The notes under the pieces are model-generated. The model did no database searches, was not told where the DNA came from, and was given only the letters and a program-made list of their open reading frames with translations. A stretch of 64,000 bases of DNA from assembly GCF_018449525.1 (NCBI RefSeq), contig NZ_JAAVUS010000006.1:310001-374000 (forward strand), in the 5' to 3' direction. Positions 8,651-17,831 of the stretch are shown here, piece by piece; the first letter of the stretch is position 1, and every line of letters begins with the position of its first letter. A program made the position numbers and the translations under genes. The DNA comes from Bradyrhizobium sp. dw_78 (GTDB taxonomy: Bacteria; Pseudomonadota; Alphaproteobacteria; Rhizobiales; Xanthobacteraceae).

Positions 8651-10675
8651 CTATGCCGCCTTTACGAGGTAGCTGCTTCCGCCCCTGCCTTTGCCGGCGG
8701 TCGCCTCGTAAGTAACCCCAATCCCCTTGAGCGCCAGCGTTGTCGGATGGTTCTCGCTACGAAGGTTCTTCTGTAGGTCTTTCTTGGCGCTCTGCTTGAG
8801 ACCAAGCTCGCGGGCAATAACCTGCATTGAAGTGCGACCAGGAGCGCGGTTGTCCATGTAGGTCAACAGGCGCCCGTGAGGCGTCCCTGCGCCACGCTTG
8901 CGGGCCTTGGGGCCGTCCGGGTCGAATGGCCAATCAACAACATCGATCCCCGGCATCTCACGCCGGATAGCAGCCAGAACATCCTCTCCCCGTTCACCCG
9001 AGGGAAGCACGATAAACACGTCAGCAGGCGGGCATCCACCACCAGCATCGGTCACGTGACGACAACATATCCGGTTGGTGGCCTGTATGATGGACGCGGA
9101 GAGCTGTCTTCGAATCATGTGCTCGCGTAGGTTCACGTGCCCATTCCAAGCGGGATTATCGAGCCAGTCGTCACCTTGGACACCCTGAAGCGCGAAGAAC
9201 ACGTTGGTTGGCCACGTCACCGCGTCGCGATATGGTAGGCCGTAGATCACCGCGACGTCGCAGTCAGAATAGGCGTTGCTTCCGTCCACGGCACCCCAAT
9301 GAGCCTTGGCGACCTTCGCAAACGGCAGCTCGCAGGCATCAGGTAGTTCGTGCTCAACAGACTTGTGAACGCAGAAGAACACCTTTCGCTCGTTGTCGAG
9401 CCGCTGCGTCAGGTCCTGAATGAGGCGCGGGAAGCGTGTCTTTGCATGCTCCACCATGGTGCCTTTGCCTATCCCTGCTCGTGTCCAAGCGACGTGCAAC
9501 ATCACGCTGCTATAGTTGCGCACGCCGCAGGGCGTTGGGATGATTGCTGCCCTGTCTTCCATGAGCTTATAAATGAAGTCTTCGCGGGCTGTGGCGTCCA
9601 ACACCACGGGACCAGGAGCATCAAGAGGCACCAACAGCGCAGACGAATTGAGCGTTGGCTCTTTGCCTTTCAACGCAAAATAAGCGTACTGATCCAACAC
9701 CGCCCCGGCAGCAGCGACAGTCTTGTCAATCTGGGTGGCTATGCGTTTGCGCTCGTTCGCGTCAGCCTTGCCGATGTAGGTATCATAGGGAAGCTTGAGC
9801 ATCGCGGCCCGTAAGGCGCCCAGGTCCACGGCCCCAACGAAAGATGATCCTTCCGGCCCCCAAGCCATACACGCGCCACCACCGAAGCCTGCACTGACGC
9901 CCGCATGATGTCCCAAGGCTTCATAAAGTTTCTCAAGCGCTTCGACCTCAGCAGCGTGGCTGGCCCGTAGGTCGTGCGGAATGAAGCCGATGGCTTGGCC
10001 AAGGCGGTCTACTTTGACCTGACTTTCTTCGATCACATTACACAGCGCCTCGTCGATAATGGTTAGGAGACGCGGGCCGCCCTTCCAGTTCGTCAAGCGC
10101 CGCCACTTGCCATCACGGGTGCTAGTGAGGGTTTGCGTGGCATTTACGTAGGCCTGATGGGTGATGACAACCACATCGCTTTCGTTGAGTTGGTCGGCGC
10201 TGGCGCGGTGCTCGGTGTGGTCAGCCACAGCAACCTGCCTGCCAGCGAGAGCGTTGATTGCTATCACCATCTCATCAGCCTGGGCGATCAGCCGGGTGAC
10301 GATGAGAACACCCACGGGCTTCCTTAGGCCTGCGGTGGTTGCATTCTGCTCGGCCTGTAAAGAAGCGTATACCTTGGCGCCCAAGGTTTTCCCTGAGCCC
10401 GTTGGTGGCCACAGGATACGCCAGAGGGGTAATGCCCCGGTAGCGGTGGCCAGAATTGCGTCCTGATAGGTATTGGACATGGTGGACCAGAGCTTCCTCA
10501 GGGGCACGCTAGGCACATTGTGATAGGATGTGGTCCATTGGTCTGTAAGACGGTCAACAAACGTCTGCGGCGGCACGAGAGCGTACTGCCCGTGCATGCC
10601 GATAAGGTCGGTCATGTAGGGATAGGTTCCAGAGTAAGGAAATGGGGGGTGAACCTCTATAAGAAGATACCCCAT
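8651..10675 (-). CDS. Phage-type superfamily 2 helicase/ATPase
   Basis: A DEAD/DEAH-like ATPase of 674 residues from the ATG at 10675 (MGYLLIEVHPPFPY), chosen for the GGGGGTAAG just upstream; the frame stays open to 10750. Motif I is PPTGSGKT, motif II is TIIDEAL, and motif VI-like QATNRICCR lies near the C-terminal third. The two motor lobes are separated by a long insert. The C-terminal 80 residues (GRLLTYMDNRAPGRTSMQVIARELGL) look like a helix-turn-helix module. It is the last gene of the leftward phage block, where a podovirus would normally carry packaging genes, but the motif VI pattern favours a helicase over a terminase. Likely roles are unwinding, replication or DNA translocation; the substrate is unknown. 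Confidence 0.7.
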   Translation of the reverse strand: MGYLLIEVHPPFPYSGTYPYMTDLIGMHGQYALVPPQTFVDRLTDQWTTSYHNVPSVPLRKLWSTMSNTYQDAILATATGALPLWRILWPPTGSGKTLGAKVYASLQAEQNATTAGLRKPVGVLIVTRLIAQADEMVIAINALAGRQVAVADHTEHRASADQLNESDVVVITHQAYVNATQTLTSTRDGKWRRLTNWKGGPRLLTIIDEALCNVIEESQVKVDRLGQAIGFIPHDLRASHAAEVEALEKLYEALGHHAGVSAGFGGGACMAWGPEGSSFVGAVDLGALRAAMLKLPYDTYIGKADANERKRIATQIDKTVAAAGAVLDQYAYFALKGKEPTLNSSALLVPLDAPGPVVLDATAREDFIYKLMEDRAAIIPTPCGVRNYSSVMLHVAWTRAGIGKGTMVEHAKTRFPRLIQDLTQRLDNERKVFFCVHKSVEHELPDACELPFAKVAKAHWGAVDGSNAYSDCDVAVIYGLPYRDAVTWPTNVFFALQGVQGDDWLDNPAWNGHVNLREHMIRRQLSASIIQATNRICCRHVTDAGGGCPPADVFIVLPSGERGEDVLAAIRREMPGIDVVDWPFDPDGPKARKRGAGTPHGRLLTYMDNRAPGRTSMQVIARELGLKQSAKKDLQKNLRSENHPTTLALKGIGVTYEATAGKGRGGSSYLVKAA

Positions 10676-11159
10676 AGAGGTCTTACCCCCATTCTTTGGG
10701 TTTACAGCTAAGGGCCACACAGGTGGCCGAGCTGGGCGAAGGCGTCCCAAGAGGTTAACCTTGGGGCGCTGATATGTAGCAAAGCGGGAGGGGCAAGGAT
10801 CTGTTTAAGGGGAAACCAGCCTTGGTGGCCTGTAAAACCCGGCTTAGTGGGCCACAGGAGGCTCAGGGGATTCCCAAAGCCGACACAGACCCCTTTTCCG
10901 CTGAATTTGTGAAAACTCACCACAGAGCCTCCTGAGAATCCCTAAGGGCTCTCTGTGTGAGGTCAGTGTTGATCAATCTCGGTGTATCCAGCCTGAGGGG
11001 TCCTCAGGCGTACCCGTGTCACCAAAGGCCGCGCGAGGATCACCACGGCCGAACCTTTTGGCCGGTAGATGCCCCTTGCCAGCCACCCCTGAGCCGATCC
11101 CACGGGTCGTGTGTAGACCTGAGGGGGTGACCGAGACTGCCAGACGACTTTCGCAGGCG
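10676..11159. other. Phage intergenic region with hairpins and short repeats
   Basis: 484 bases between the tail-fibre and helicase genes without a convincing ORF. It contains a hairpin CCTGAGG-N3-CCTCAGG (about 10992-11007), an inverted repeat based on CACAGAG/CTCTCTGTG (about 10921-10957), two copies of CCTGAGGGG and one GCGTACCCG. The last two motifs also occur beyond the other end of the helicase gene (7851-7891). Confidence 0.45.
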
Positions 11160-12146
11160 TTAAGCGATGCGGATGATGAAGTTCACGACACACGAAGGCT
11201 GCACGATTGTGTGGGCGCCCCCGCCGGTGTTGGTCGACGTAACGCCGATGTTGTTCGAGCCGGACGCTGAGATGGGCGCTGACGTTTGCTGTCCAAAGGT
11301 GAACAGAGTGCCGTTCGAGCCTAATTGGCCTCCACCCGTCTGGACATATGCCGCCGAATTTGTACCAGACACGTTGATGGTGTTTGCACCCGCGGACGTG
11401 ATGGACGGAATTTCAGCAGTCGTCAGCGTGTGTGTATCGGCACCAAAGAGGCCACCGAGTACACCCTTGAGTGTCGCGCTGATAGACGCAAGCAAGCCTG
11501 GGGATACAGCGCTGCCCATAGTCGACTTACCGACCGGGACGACTTCCTGCATGTTGATCACGTTGAACGTGGTCGAGCCGTCACCAGCACCATAGCGCAG
11601 TGGATTGGCGCCGTTGCGGCTCCATTCGGTGTACAGTTCAAGACCTGCGCCAGCAGTGGTGCGCGATAGCACGCCACCGTTGGCCCAACACCAAACGCCG
11701 CCCGTGGCCGGGAGGTTGTCGTCTAGCCACATGATCATGCCGCCGATGGGGATGATACCAGGGCCTGTGATGGGACCTGTGGTGTTGAGAGCGCCGTTCC
11801 ACGTAAGCGTGAGCTTACTTGAGCTATTGACGAACTGTGCCGCCAAGGTGCCCGCAAGCTTCAAGTCGATTTCCCCAGAGGCTGGGTTCGTGAAGCCGTC
11901 AGTGTTGTTGGTGTGGAAGAAAGCGCCAGCGTCAGCGAGCGCCGCGACGCCGTTGGCTGTGGCCGATACCGCTGCGTCTATTTCAGTCTGTGTCGATTGC
12001 AGCGCCACATCAGTGAAGTTCGGGAAGGTATTCTTCACGGTCGCCTTGATGAGACGCATGTGCGCATCGGCGCTATTGAGCCCATCGCTGTGGGCCGGAT
12101 TAGACGGGACGAGGTCAGGGATAAAAGTAGCAGTTTCTAAAGGCAA
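11160..12146 (-). CDS. Phage tail-collar fibre protein
   Basis: A 328-residue tail fibre. The N-terminus (NSADAHMRLIKATVKNTFPN) is the short anchor helix found in many podo- and siphovirus fibres. The middle has the collar sequence IIPIGGMIMWLDDNLP and CWANGG, followed by VGKSTMG. The C-terminus GGGAHTIVQPSCVVNFIIRIA is the standard collar-domain ending. Such proteins form trimers at the tail tip and bind host surface sugars. The start appears to be a TTG at 12146 without a clear ribosome-binding site. It lies downstream of the virion protein gene, the usual podovirus order. Confidence 0.85.
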   Translation of the reverse strand: MPLETATFIPDLVPSNPAHSDGLNSADAHMRLIKATVKNTFPNFTDVALQSTQTEIDAAVSATANGVAALADAGAFFHTNNTDGFTNPASGEIDLKLAGTLAAQFVNSSSKLTLTWNGALNTTGPITGPGIIPIGGMIMWLDDNLPATGGVWCWANGGVLSRTTAGAGLELYTEWSRNGANPLRYGAGDGSTTFNVINMQEVVPVGKSTMGSAVSPGLLASISATLKGVLGGLFGADTHTLTTAEIPSITSAGANTINVSGTNSAAYVQTGGGQLGSNGTLFTFGQQTSAPISASGSNNIGVTSTNTGGGAHTIVQPSCVVNFIIRIA

Positions 12147-12474
12147 CTAAGTTTCTTTTTGGATGGAGTTGGAAGATGTCGACATGCTGAAGCGCGCCGA
12201 GGGTTCATGACCCACGGCGTCAGCCTGACGGATTACGGAAAGATGGGAGTAAAGGTAGTGAAGGTCTTAGGTGACCTTATGCAGTAATAGCGGCTACCTG
12301 TGGTTCGTCGGTAACCGCGCGGAGACCTTGGACTTCTATGGTGTCCTCAAGGCTGTGTGTGATAACAGCTGCGGATGCGATAGGACCGGTGCCACAGACA
12401 CCTTGGGATAGGCGCGTTAGGATCAGGCGACAGAAGGTTCTGTTGTGTCGCATCACGAGCGCGCGGTTGGTCGG
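12147..12474. other. Intergenic region between virion protein and tail fibre
   Basis: 328 bases with no supported gene; overlapping rightward frames are Arg-rich and oppose the phage operon. It presumably carries a leader for the fibre gene. No promoter could be assigned. Confidence 0.4.
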
Positions 12475-14214
12475 TCATTGGCCCGATGTCCCGTTGTTAC
12501 CGTTGAGAAGACGGTTGGCCATCAGCGTCCTAAGAGCGCCATTCGTTGCCGCTGAGCGCGTATCCGCAGCGTTGGCCGCTCGGATGGCTCGGTTGGTTAC
12601 GAGCACACGCTGCACGAGGGGAGAACGTGATAGCAGCGTGTTGGCTAAGTTATTGGCCTGCCTAACGGTGGCGTAATTGGCTATTTGCTTGAGGCCTTGA
12701 CCAACCTCGGGAGCAAATACACCCATAGGCCCTGCAAGGCCGTACCCGATACCACGGGATACCAGTGATCCCAGACCGCCACCACCGCCGAGCATGTTCC
12801 CTGCATGCCGCAAGGCGTTCATTGCCATTGAGCCCCGCACAAGGCGGTTCATTGCTGCGACTTCGACGTCAGTGTATCCGCCCATCTTGGCACCATCGTT
12901 CTTGATGAACGTCTTGAGACCTTGACGAACACGGTTAGCCACATCCCCGCCACTGTTAGCAGCCACCGCGTCAATCTGCGCATTGTCGAGCTTGTTGAGT
13001 ACCTGCTCGGATCGAATAGCGGCCCCTGAGTTCTGCCGTGCGTTATTGATGAACACACGGGCGGCCACGGGGTTACCTTGCAGCACGTTGCGCGGATCGG
13101 TCATGCCGTTCGCCATGTAGTCGTCGATATGGCTGATGGCGTGGTTGGCAGCGGCAGCGGTTGGCGTTGGTCTCCCAAAGCTATCGATAGAACCCGCGTG
13201 GCCGCGAAGGGCTTTGCGAACTGCATCAAGGTCATCAAACGAGACAGGCCCACTAGCATTGCTCAACCGGTTGACAGCATTGAACACGCCCGGATGATCC
13301 TCGGGAAAGAATCCTCTCGTGTCCAAGCTCTGTGCGATGTCTGCGCCCAGGTTATTCACCGACTGTGATGTGACGCGGAGATTTTTCACCTCAGGCGCAT
13401 TGTAGGAGGCGCTGGCCGCATCCTTCACATCGTCCACGGTAGGTCGTGCCAACAAGGCCTGAGCACGAACGCGAGCCAGAGCCGCCGAAGCGCCTGCACC
13501 ACCAGCCACTGCGCTCGCCATGCGAGCGTAGGGTTCGGCAGAGGTGCCGGCCGTTGCTTGGCCTGCAACTTCGCTGGCGACACCGGGCGCCACCATGCGG
13601 GTGAGCAATCGGTTCGCTATGGTTTCGGGGCCGCCGATGACGTTCGGAGCGAACTCACCGATTGTCTGTGCGTACTGGCCTGCTGTCGTTGTCGGGGTGT
13701 GTAGTTGTCCTTTGATCGCGTCAGCGCCTTGCTGTACCGCTGCGTTGATGTCCGGGGGCTGAGCGCCGTCGGCAATGGCCTTGGGTGGCCCGCTGATCGC
13801 GTTGAACACAGGATCGAACAGGTACTTGTTCGCCGCACCCTTGACCATCGCCGCCAGAGAAGGGATAGCGGTGGCTGTGTCTACGACGCCACGGACAGCA
13901 CCGGATGCCAGCGATTTGCCAACGTCGCTTAAGGTGCTATCGTTTGACTGCGGCTGCGCGGGTGACACGGCGCCATCTGCGAGGTGTGCAAGGATTTCCG
14001 AGTTGGAGTAACCAGCATTCCGTGCCTTGCTGATGCCGGGCATCGTATCAGAGAGATGGTCGGAAATCTCATCGTCAGAATAGCCGGCCGCACGAGCCTT
14101 AGCGATACCATCGGCCACGTTCTGATTGCTGGCGGCTATGGGAGCCGCTGATTGTTTGCCAGCAGTAAGCTGTGATTGGACGTAGTCAGGCGACGTCAGT
14201 TCGAATGTTGCCAT
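12475..14214 (-). CDS. Phage internal virion / DNA-ejection-type protein
   Basis: A 579-residue Ala/Gly-rich protein. Near the N-terminus are two copies of a roughly 25-residue repeat, IAKARAAGYSDDEISDHLSD and ISKARNAGYSNSEILAHLAD, a motif frequent in podovirus-type internal virion proteins. A hydrophobic/glycine-rich stretch follows later (MLGGGGGLGSLVSRGIGYGLAGPMGVF, about residues 475-500), typical of proteins that insert in membranes during DNA ejection. The start ATG at 14214 has AGGAAAT upstream. Assignment rests on composition, repeats and position next to the tail fibre, not on a strong domain. An alternative is a generic structural protein. Confidence 0.6.
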   Translation of the reverse strand: MATFELTSPDYVQSQLTAGKQSAAPIAASNQNVADGIAKARAAGYSDDEISDHLSDTMPGISKARNAGYSNSEILAHLADGAVSPAQPQSNDSTLSDVGKSLASGAVRGVVDTATAIPSLAAMVKGAANKYLFDPVFNAISGPPKAIADGAQPPDINAAVQQGADAIKGQLHTPTTTAGQYAQTIGEFAPNVIGGPETIANRLLTRMVAPGVASEVAGQATAGTSAEPYARMASAVAGGAGASAALARVRAQALLARPTVDDVKDAASASYNAPEVKNLRVTSQSVNNLGADIAQSLDTRGFFPEDHPGVFNAVNRLSNASGPVSFDDLDAVRKALRGHAGSIDSFGRPTPTAAAANHAISHIDDYMANGMTDPRNVLQGNPVAARVFINNARQNSGAAIRSEQVLNKLDNAQIDAVAANSGGDVANRVRQGLKTFIKNDGAKMGGYTDVEVAAMNRLVRGSMAMNALRHAGNMLGGGGGLGSLVSRGIGYGLAGPMGVFAPEVGQGLKQIANYATVRQANNLANTLLSRSPLVQRVLVTNRAIRAANAADTRSAATNGALRTLMANRLLNGNNGTSGQ

Positions 14215-14277
14215 TATAAGATAATTTCCTATTGTATATCGAAAGAGAAGAAAAAAGGGGCTGGTACGCGGCTCATA

Positions 14278-14832
14278 TCACCGAGCACCAGTTCGCAAGC
14301 CGAAGGCATCGGCGGCATGAAGTTCGCGGAGGCACTTACGAAGGAGGCTTTTGCGTGTTGGTGTGTCAGGCCCGCGCCTCGGTCGGCGCAGCTTGTCGTC
14401 GTAAGAGTTCATGCAGGTGCGAGCGAGCGTATAGGTCGCTGATCTAACTTCATCGCTGTATGCAGGGCTGTCGGGATCGTCCCAAGCGTAGTCTTTAGGC
14501 TCGGGCCGTTCGAATGTTGGCCGGACGTAACCTGGGGTCCGCATGGCGGCCAAGGCTTCCTGAGCCAACACGTGGTCGGCACCTCTCTCAAGGACAAAAC
14601 GATAGGCAGCGGGTGTTGGCCTTTTTTTGCCGGCTCCAAGATACGCACTGCATGCATATTCGGTGAATTCAGCGGGCGTCCAGCCGGCAGTGATGAACCG
14701 GCCAAGCATTACGCGATGGTAGGCCGTGTGGAGATGCTTACGGACTTTTTTGAAGTCTGAGACCTTCGACTGTGGAGGCGCTGACGGTTGCAGCGTTTCC
14801 GCTGCGTGGTGTGGTTGTTGATTTGATCCCAA
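14278..14832 (-). CDS. Hypothetical phage protein
   Basis: A 184-residue basic protein at the head of the leftward phage block. It probably starts at a TTG (MGSNQQPHHA) or at a later codon. The core (FKKVRKHLHTAYHRVMLGRFITAGWTPAEF, then AAYRFVLERGADHVLAQEALAAMRTPGYVRP) looks helical. No catalytic motif is seen and I do not recognise the family. It ends about 60 bases before the virion protein and is likely cotranscribed with it. Confidence 0.5.
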   Translation of the reverse strand: MGSNQQPHHAAETLQPSAPPQSKVSDFKKVRKHLHTAYHRVMLGRFITAGWTPAEFTEYACSAYLGAGKKRPTPAAYRFVLERGADHVLAQEALAAMRTPGYVRPTFERPEPKDYAWDDPDSPAYSDEVRSATYTLARTCMNSYDDKLRRPRRGPDTPTRKSLLRKCLRELHAADAFGLRTGAR

Positions 14833-15703
14833 TTTTTCTTCGATGTGTGGAGTGAAGATGTTGCGAGCGCAAGCCGACCGGCTCCTCTACTCAGTCTTGG
14901 CCGGACTTGTGGGAGTTGATGGCAAAGCGGTTGGTGAACCTGCGAGCACTTGTGCGGCCATCGTCGCGCGTGCTTGTCGTCGTGCAGGCAGGCGGTTGGT
15001 GGTGGCGGTTACCGTCCATCTGGGGACGGGTCCTTTCGAGCTGAGCGCTTTCTGTGTGAGAATGAGCCCGCCGCACCTGTTAACTATTTGATATTGCTGT
15101 GTTTGAGTGTCGTAAAGTGCCAGGTTCCCGATAGGTCACCTTTTGCCCCAAAGAAACCCCGGCGAAAACGCGCGTGACCTTGACGCCAGCGGAAAGTGCG
15201 AAGGGCCTCAACGGCTGGGAGCGGCCCTCCTGTGTTAAGGATGGTATTCGACCACAGGTAACCCTAGGAAATCATTCAAATACGGGACCGAAATCGGCAC
15301 ATAACAGCAAGTGTTTTGTGAAGCTAACAAAACAGGCCGCCTTTGATCGTACCGAGGTGCTTCTGCGCCTCCTGCTGGCCAGTCCCCCAAAGCCCGTTCC
15401 GCACAAGCATCGGAAAAAGCGGCCTTCTGATGTTAAGGCAGGTCAGGAACGGGTGGCAAGTCATTGACCGCCGCGTCGCCACAAGTATGCGCCGCAAAAC
15501 TTATGCACGCCCACGACGCACTGTAGGTCCGTGCGGCTGCCTCCCAAACCCTAGCGGCTTCCTAATGAGGGGGGCACCCGGCGCAATCATGCAGCATGTC
15601 CACTAAGTCCCGTGAGAGCCTTTACGGCACCACGATCCGCATGCCGACCAGCGCCCCTTGGTCCTTCTCGACAATCTGGACGTGAGCGTGCAACGGTTAG
15701 GGT
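14833..15703. other. Gene-poor stretch of the island
   Basis: 871 bases between the phage block and the membrane-protein gene. Several short frames exist on both strands but none has a convincing start, composition or motif. On the minus strand, 15622-15690 reads LHAHVQIVEKDQGALVGMRIVVP before a stop, which looks like the tail end of a lost gene. Promoters for the leftward phage genes are probably here. Confidence 0.4.
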
Positions 15704-16339
15704 ATGTTGAAAAAGCCCGAATGGCCCGGCATCTCCATCGCAGTGGGGATCATTTTGATTGTAACGCTAATCGTGGTTGGCTCGCGTGACGACTTTCATT
15801 TGAAGGACTACGCAAGCGTAATCGCAGCGTTCGTCGCGGTCGGAGGCGCCGTGATTGCCTATCATGCCGCCATGGCCAAGATTGACGAGGATCGCAATCG
15901 CGAACTTCGCGAGCTAGACCGCAAGAAGCTGCGGCTTTACCTCCGCCTGCGCTTCGGGCTTCAACGGCTGTCGAACCACGCTGACGCAAAGGACTTCATA
16001 GTTGATCCACCGTTGAACAAGGACGGAACAAGATCAGTGAATCCTCTTATCGAGGTGAAAAGACTTAGACTGGATGCACGATCAGAAATTGAAGAGGCGT
16101 GGGAGAATCTCGATCTTTTGCCAAATCTTGTGGCAGCAGAAATTGACTGGCTGCGAAGAGAGATGTTGTCGATCGACGAGATGCTTGCCGGGCTTCCCGA
16201 GAAGGTTCATGCGATGGAGTTTTGGATTCCGAACGAGCTACATGGCAATTATCGCCAGTCCTGCAGGGGAGTAGCTGCGCATGCTGACAACGCCATTGCC
16301 GTCATAAACTCAACGGTCAAACAGCTGAACGTGTCTTGA
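15704..16339 (+). CDS. Hypothetical membrane-anchored protein
   Basis: A 211-residue protein with two N-terminal transmembrane helices (about residues 10-28, ISIAVGIILIVTLIVVG, and 36-55, DYASVIAAFVAVGGAVIAYH), then a charged coiled-coil-like segment (KIDEDRNRELRELDRKKLRLYLRLR) and a helical cytoplasmic domain. The arrangement recalls small two-helix proteins of accessory and defence loci that place a sensor or effector at the membrane, but no catalytic motif is visible. It stands alone, directly upstream of the broken SRAP gene. The ribosome-binding site is weak. Real gene likely; function unknown. Confidence 0.68.
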   Translation: MLKKPEWPGISIAVGIILIVTLIVVGSRDDFHLKDYASVIAAFVAVGGAVIAYHAAMAKIDEDRNRELRELDRKKLRLYLRLRFGLQRLSNHADAKDFIVDPPLNKDGTRSVNPLIEVKRLRLDARSEIEEAWENLDLLPNLVAAEIDWLRREMLSIDEMLAGLPEKVHAMEFWIPNELHGNYRQSCRGVAAHADNAIAVINSTVKQLNVS

Positions 16340-16367
16340 TTTCCCTGCCGCGTCGACGGAGACGACG

Positions 16368-17017
16368 TTGTGCAATCGCTATTCGATCACCACCAACCAA
16401 GCCGCCATCATCGCGCTTTTCCGCGTGGTCAATCGCTACGTAGGTAACTTGCCGCCGATGCCAGGAGTGTTTCCCGATTACCGGCTCCCGTGATCCGCAA
16501 CACCGACAGCGGCACCGAGTTGGTCACCATGCGCTGGGGTATGCCGCCGCCACCGTGGACCCCAGGTCCACCTGTGACCAACATTCGCAATACCTCGTCA
16601 CCGCACTGGCGCGGGTCGTTGAAGCCGGAGAACCGCTGCCTCGTACCTGCCAACAGCTTTGCCGAATATGCTACAGAGCCAAACCCTGAGACAAAGAAAA
16701 AGGATGTCGTTTGCGCTTGGTGAGAGTCGGCCGCTGTTGCGGGCATCTGGACGACGTTCAATGGTGACCTAGGTACGAAGTCCAAACCGATACCGGGGCC
16801 ACCTCAGGTCTATGGCTTCCTAACAACAGCGCCGAATGCCGTGGTTGAACCAATCCATCCCAAGGCAATGCCTGTGATCCTCACGACCGATGAGGAGCGC
16901 GATGTGTGGATGCGGGCACCGTGGGATGAGGCGAAGGTTTTTCAACGGCCTCTACCGGACAACACGCTCAAAATCGTCATGCGAGGGGCCGACAAAGAGG
17001 ACAAGGCGGCGGGTTAA
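16368..17017 (+). pseudogene. SRAP/YedK (HMCES-type) gene, disrupted
   Basis: An SOS-response-associated peptidase gene whose product would cap abasic sites in single-stranded DNA through Cys2. A TTG start (16368) reads MCNRYSITTNQAAIIALFR, including the essential Cys2. The frame is lost near 16480, where one base is missing after FPDY. The next frame reads PAPVIRNTDSGTELVTMRWGMP...ENRCLVPANSFAEY up to a stop at 16721-16723, caused by a small deletion after KKDVV. Further missing bases restore the frame, which continues GIWTTFNGDLGTKSKPIPG...NAVVEPIHPKAMPVIL to a natural end at 17017. Homology runs the full length, so this is recent decay by at least three small indels, not a fragment. Confidence 0.88.
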
Positions 17018-17077
17018 ATCGTCGTTGAATAGGCTAGATATGCTGATGAATCGAGGTTTGGCGCAGCGGAGGCCTCA

Positions 17078-17761
17078 ATGGATAAAAAGACTGCTCTCGC
17101 ACAGCTGGTAGGTCGGCGGCGTAGCGAAGAACACGAGACCTTTTTTGTCTTACATAGGTTTGCCGAGGGTGCGTGGGATTGTGACTACGTCACCCCCTGG
17201 ACGAAGTCAGCGCAAAACATCGAGGCAAAACTCATGATTATTGGACAAGATTGGTCCTCTGAAGAAGCCCTTCAAAACCCAATACACAATACGCCTGATC
17301 GCGTCGCGCTACGCAAACAGTTCGGACAAGACCCCCACTTGCCAACTAATCGGAATCTCAAACGCTGGCTGAAATTCTTCGACGTCAAGTGGGAAGAAAC
17401 CTACGCGACCAACGTTTCGATTTTCATAAAGCCCGCGAAGATAAGTGCCCCGGTATCGATGTCTGTGCTCACAAGATGTGCAAGAGATTACACCGTTCCT
17501 CAGCTGAGGATTGTAAAGCCTCTTATGGCGATCTGTTTAGGGAGCAAAACCTTCAATTCTGTACGTGGGGCGTTGGGAAAAGCGCCAATGAAGCTGCGTG
17601 ATGCGCTACAGCCGAACTCGCACACCATTGAAGATGGCATCGAAGTCTATGGTGTTCCTCATGCTGGAGGCTTAGGGCTTGCTGCCTACGGCGGGTACGC
17701 AAAGGTCGACCCTATCTGGCAACAACTAGGCGCTCGGTTCAAGCAACTCCACACTTCGTGA
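17078..17761 (+). CDS. Uracil-DNA glycosylase-fold family protein
   Basis: A 227-residue protein with a GGAGG ribosome-binding site six bases before the ATG. The pattern fits the UDG superfamily: motif 1 LMIIGQDWSS (about residues 52-61; compare GQDPY or GEDPG), a following TNRNLKRWL, a buried strand TYATNVSIFIKP, the central IVKPLMAICLGSKTFNSV (compare the conserved P-x-x-I-x-x-L-G-x strand of family 4/5 enzymes), and motif 2-like YGVPHAGGLGL (compare HPS). It could remove uracil or another modified base, but the catalytic residues are not canonical, so activity is inferred. It is intact, between two disrupted genes. The family includes many uncharacterised members in mobile regions. Confidence 0.72.
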   Translation: MDKKTALAQLVGRRRSEEHETFFVLHRFAEGAWDCDYVTPWTKSAQNIEAKLMIIGQDWSSEEALQNPIHNTPDRVALRKQFGQDPHLPTNRNLKRWLKFFDVKWEETYATNVSIFIKPAKISAPVSMSVLTRCARDYTVPQLRIVKPLMAICLGSKTFNSVRGALGKAPMKLRDALQPNSHTIEDGIEVYGVPHAGGLGLAAYGGYAKVDPIWQQLGARFKQLHTS

Positions 17762-17831
17762 TGTCAGGCGCGTTAACCGTGGATACTGCGAGGTGTATCA
17801 AAGCCGTTCTTCAAAAGATGCAATTGAGACC

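Noticed and set aside
14843..15091. 82-residue frame after the phage block
   Set aside because: No ribosome-binding site, opposes the phage operon, and the composition is ambiguous.
15622..15690. Minus-strand stretch reading LHAHVQIVEKDQGALVGMRIVVP
   Set aside because: Looks protein-like but is only 23 codons between stops; not enough for a gene call.
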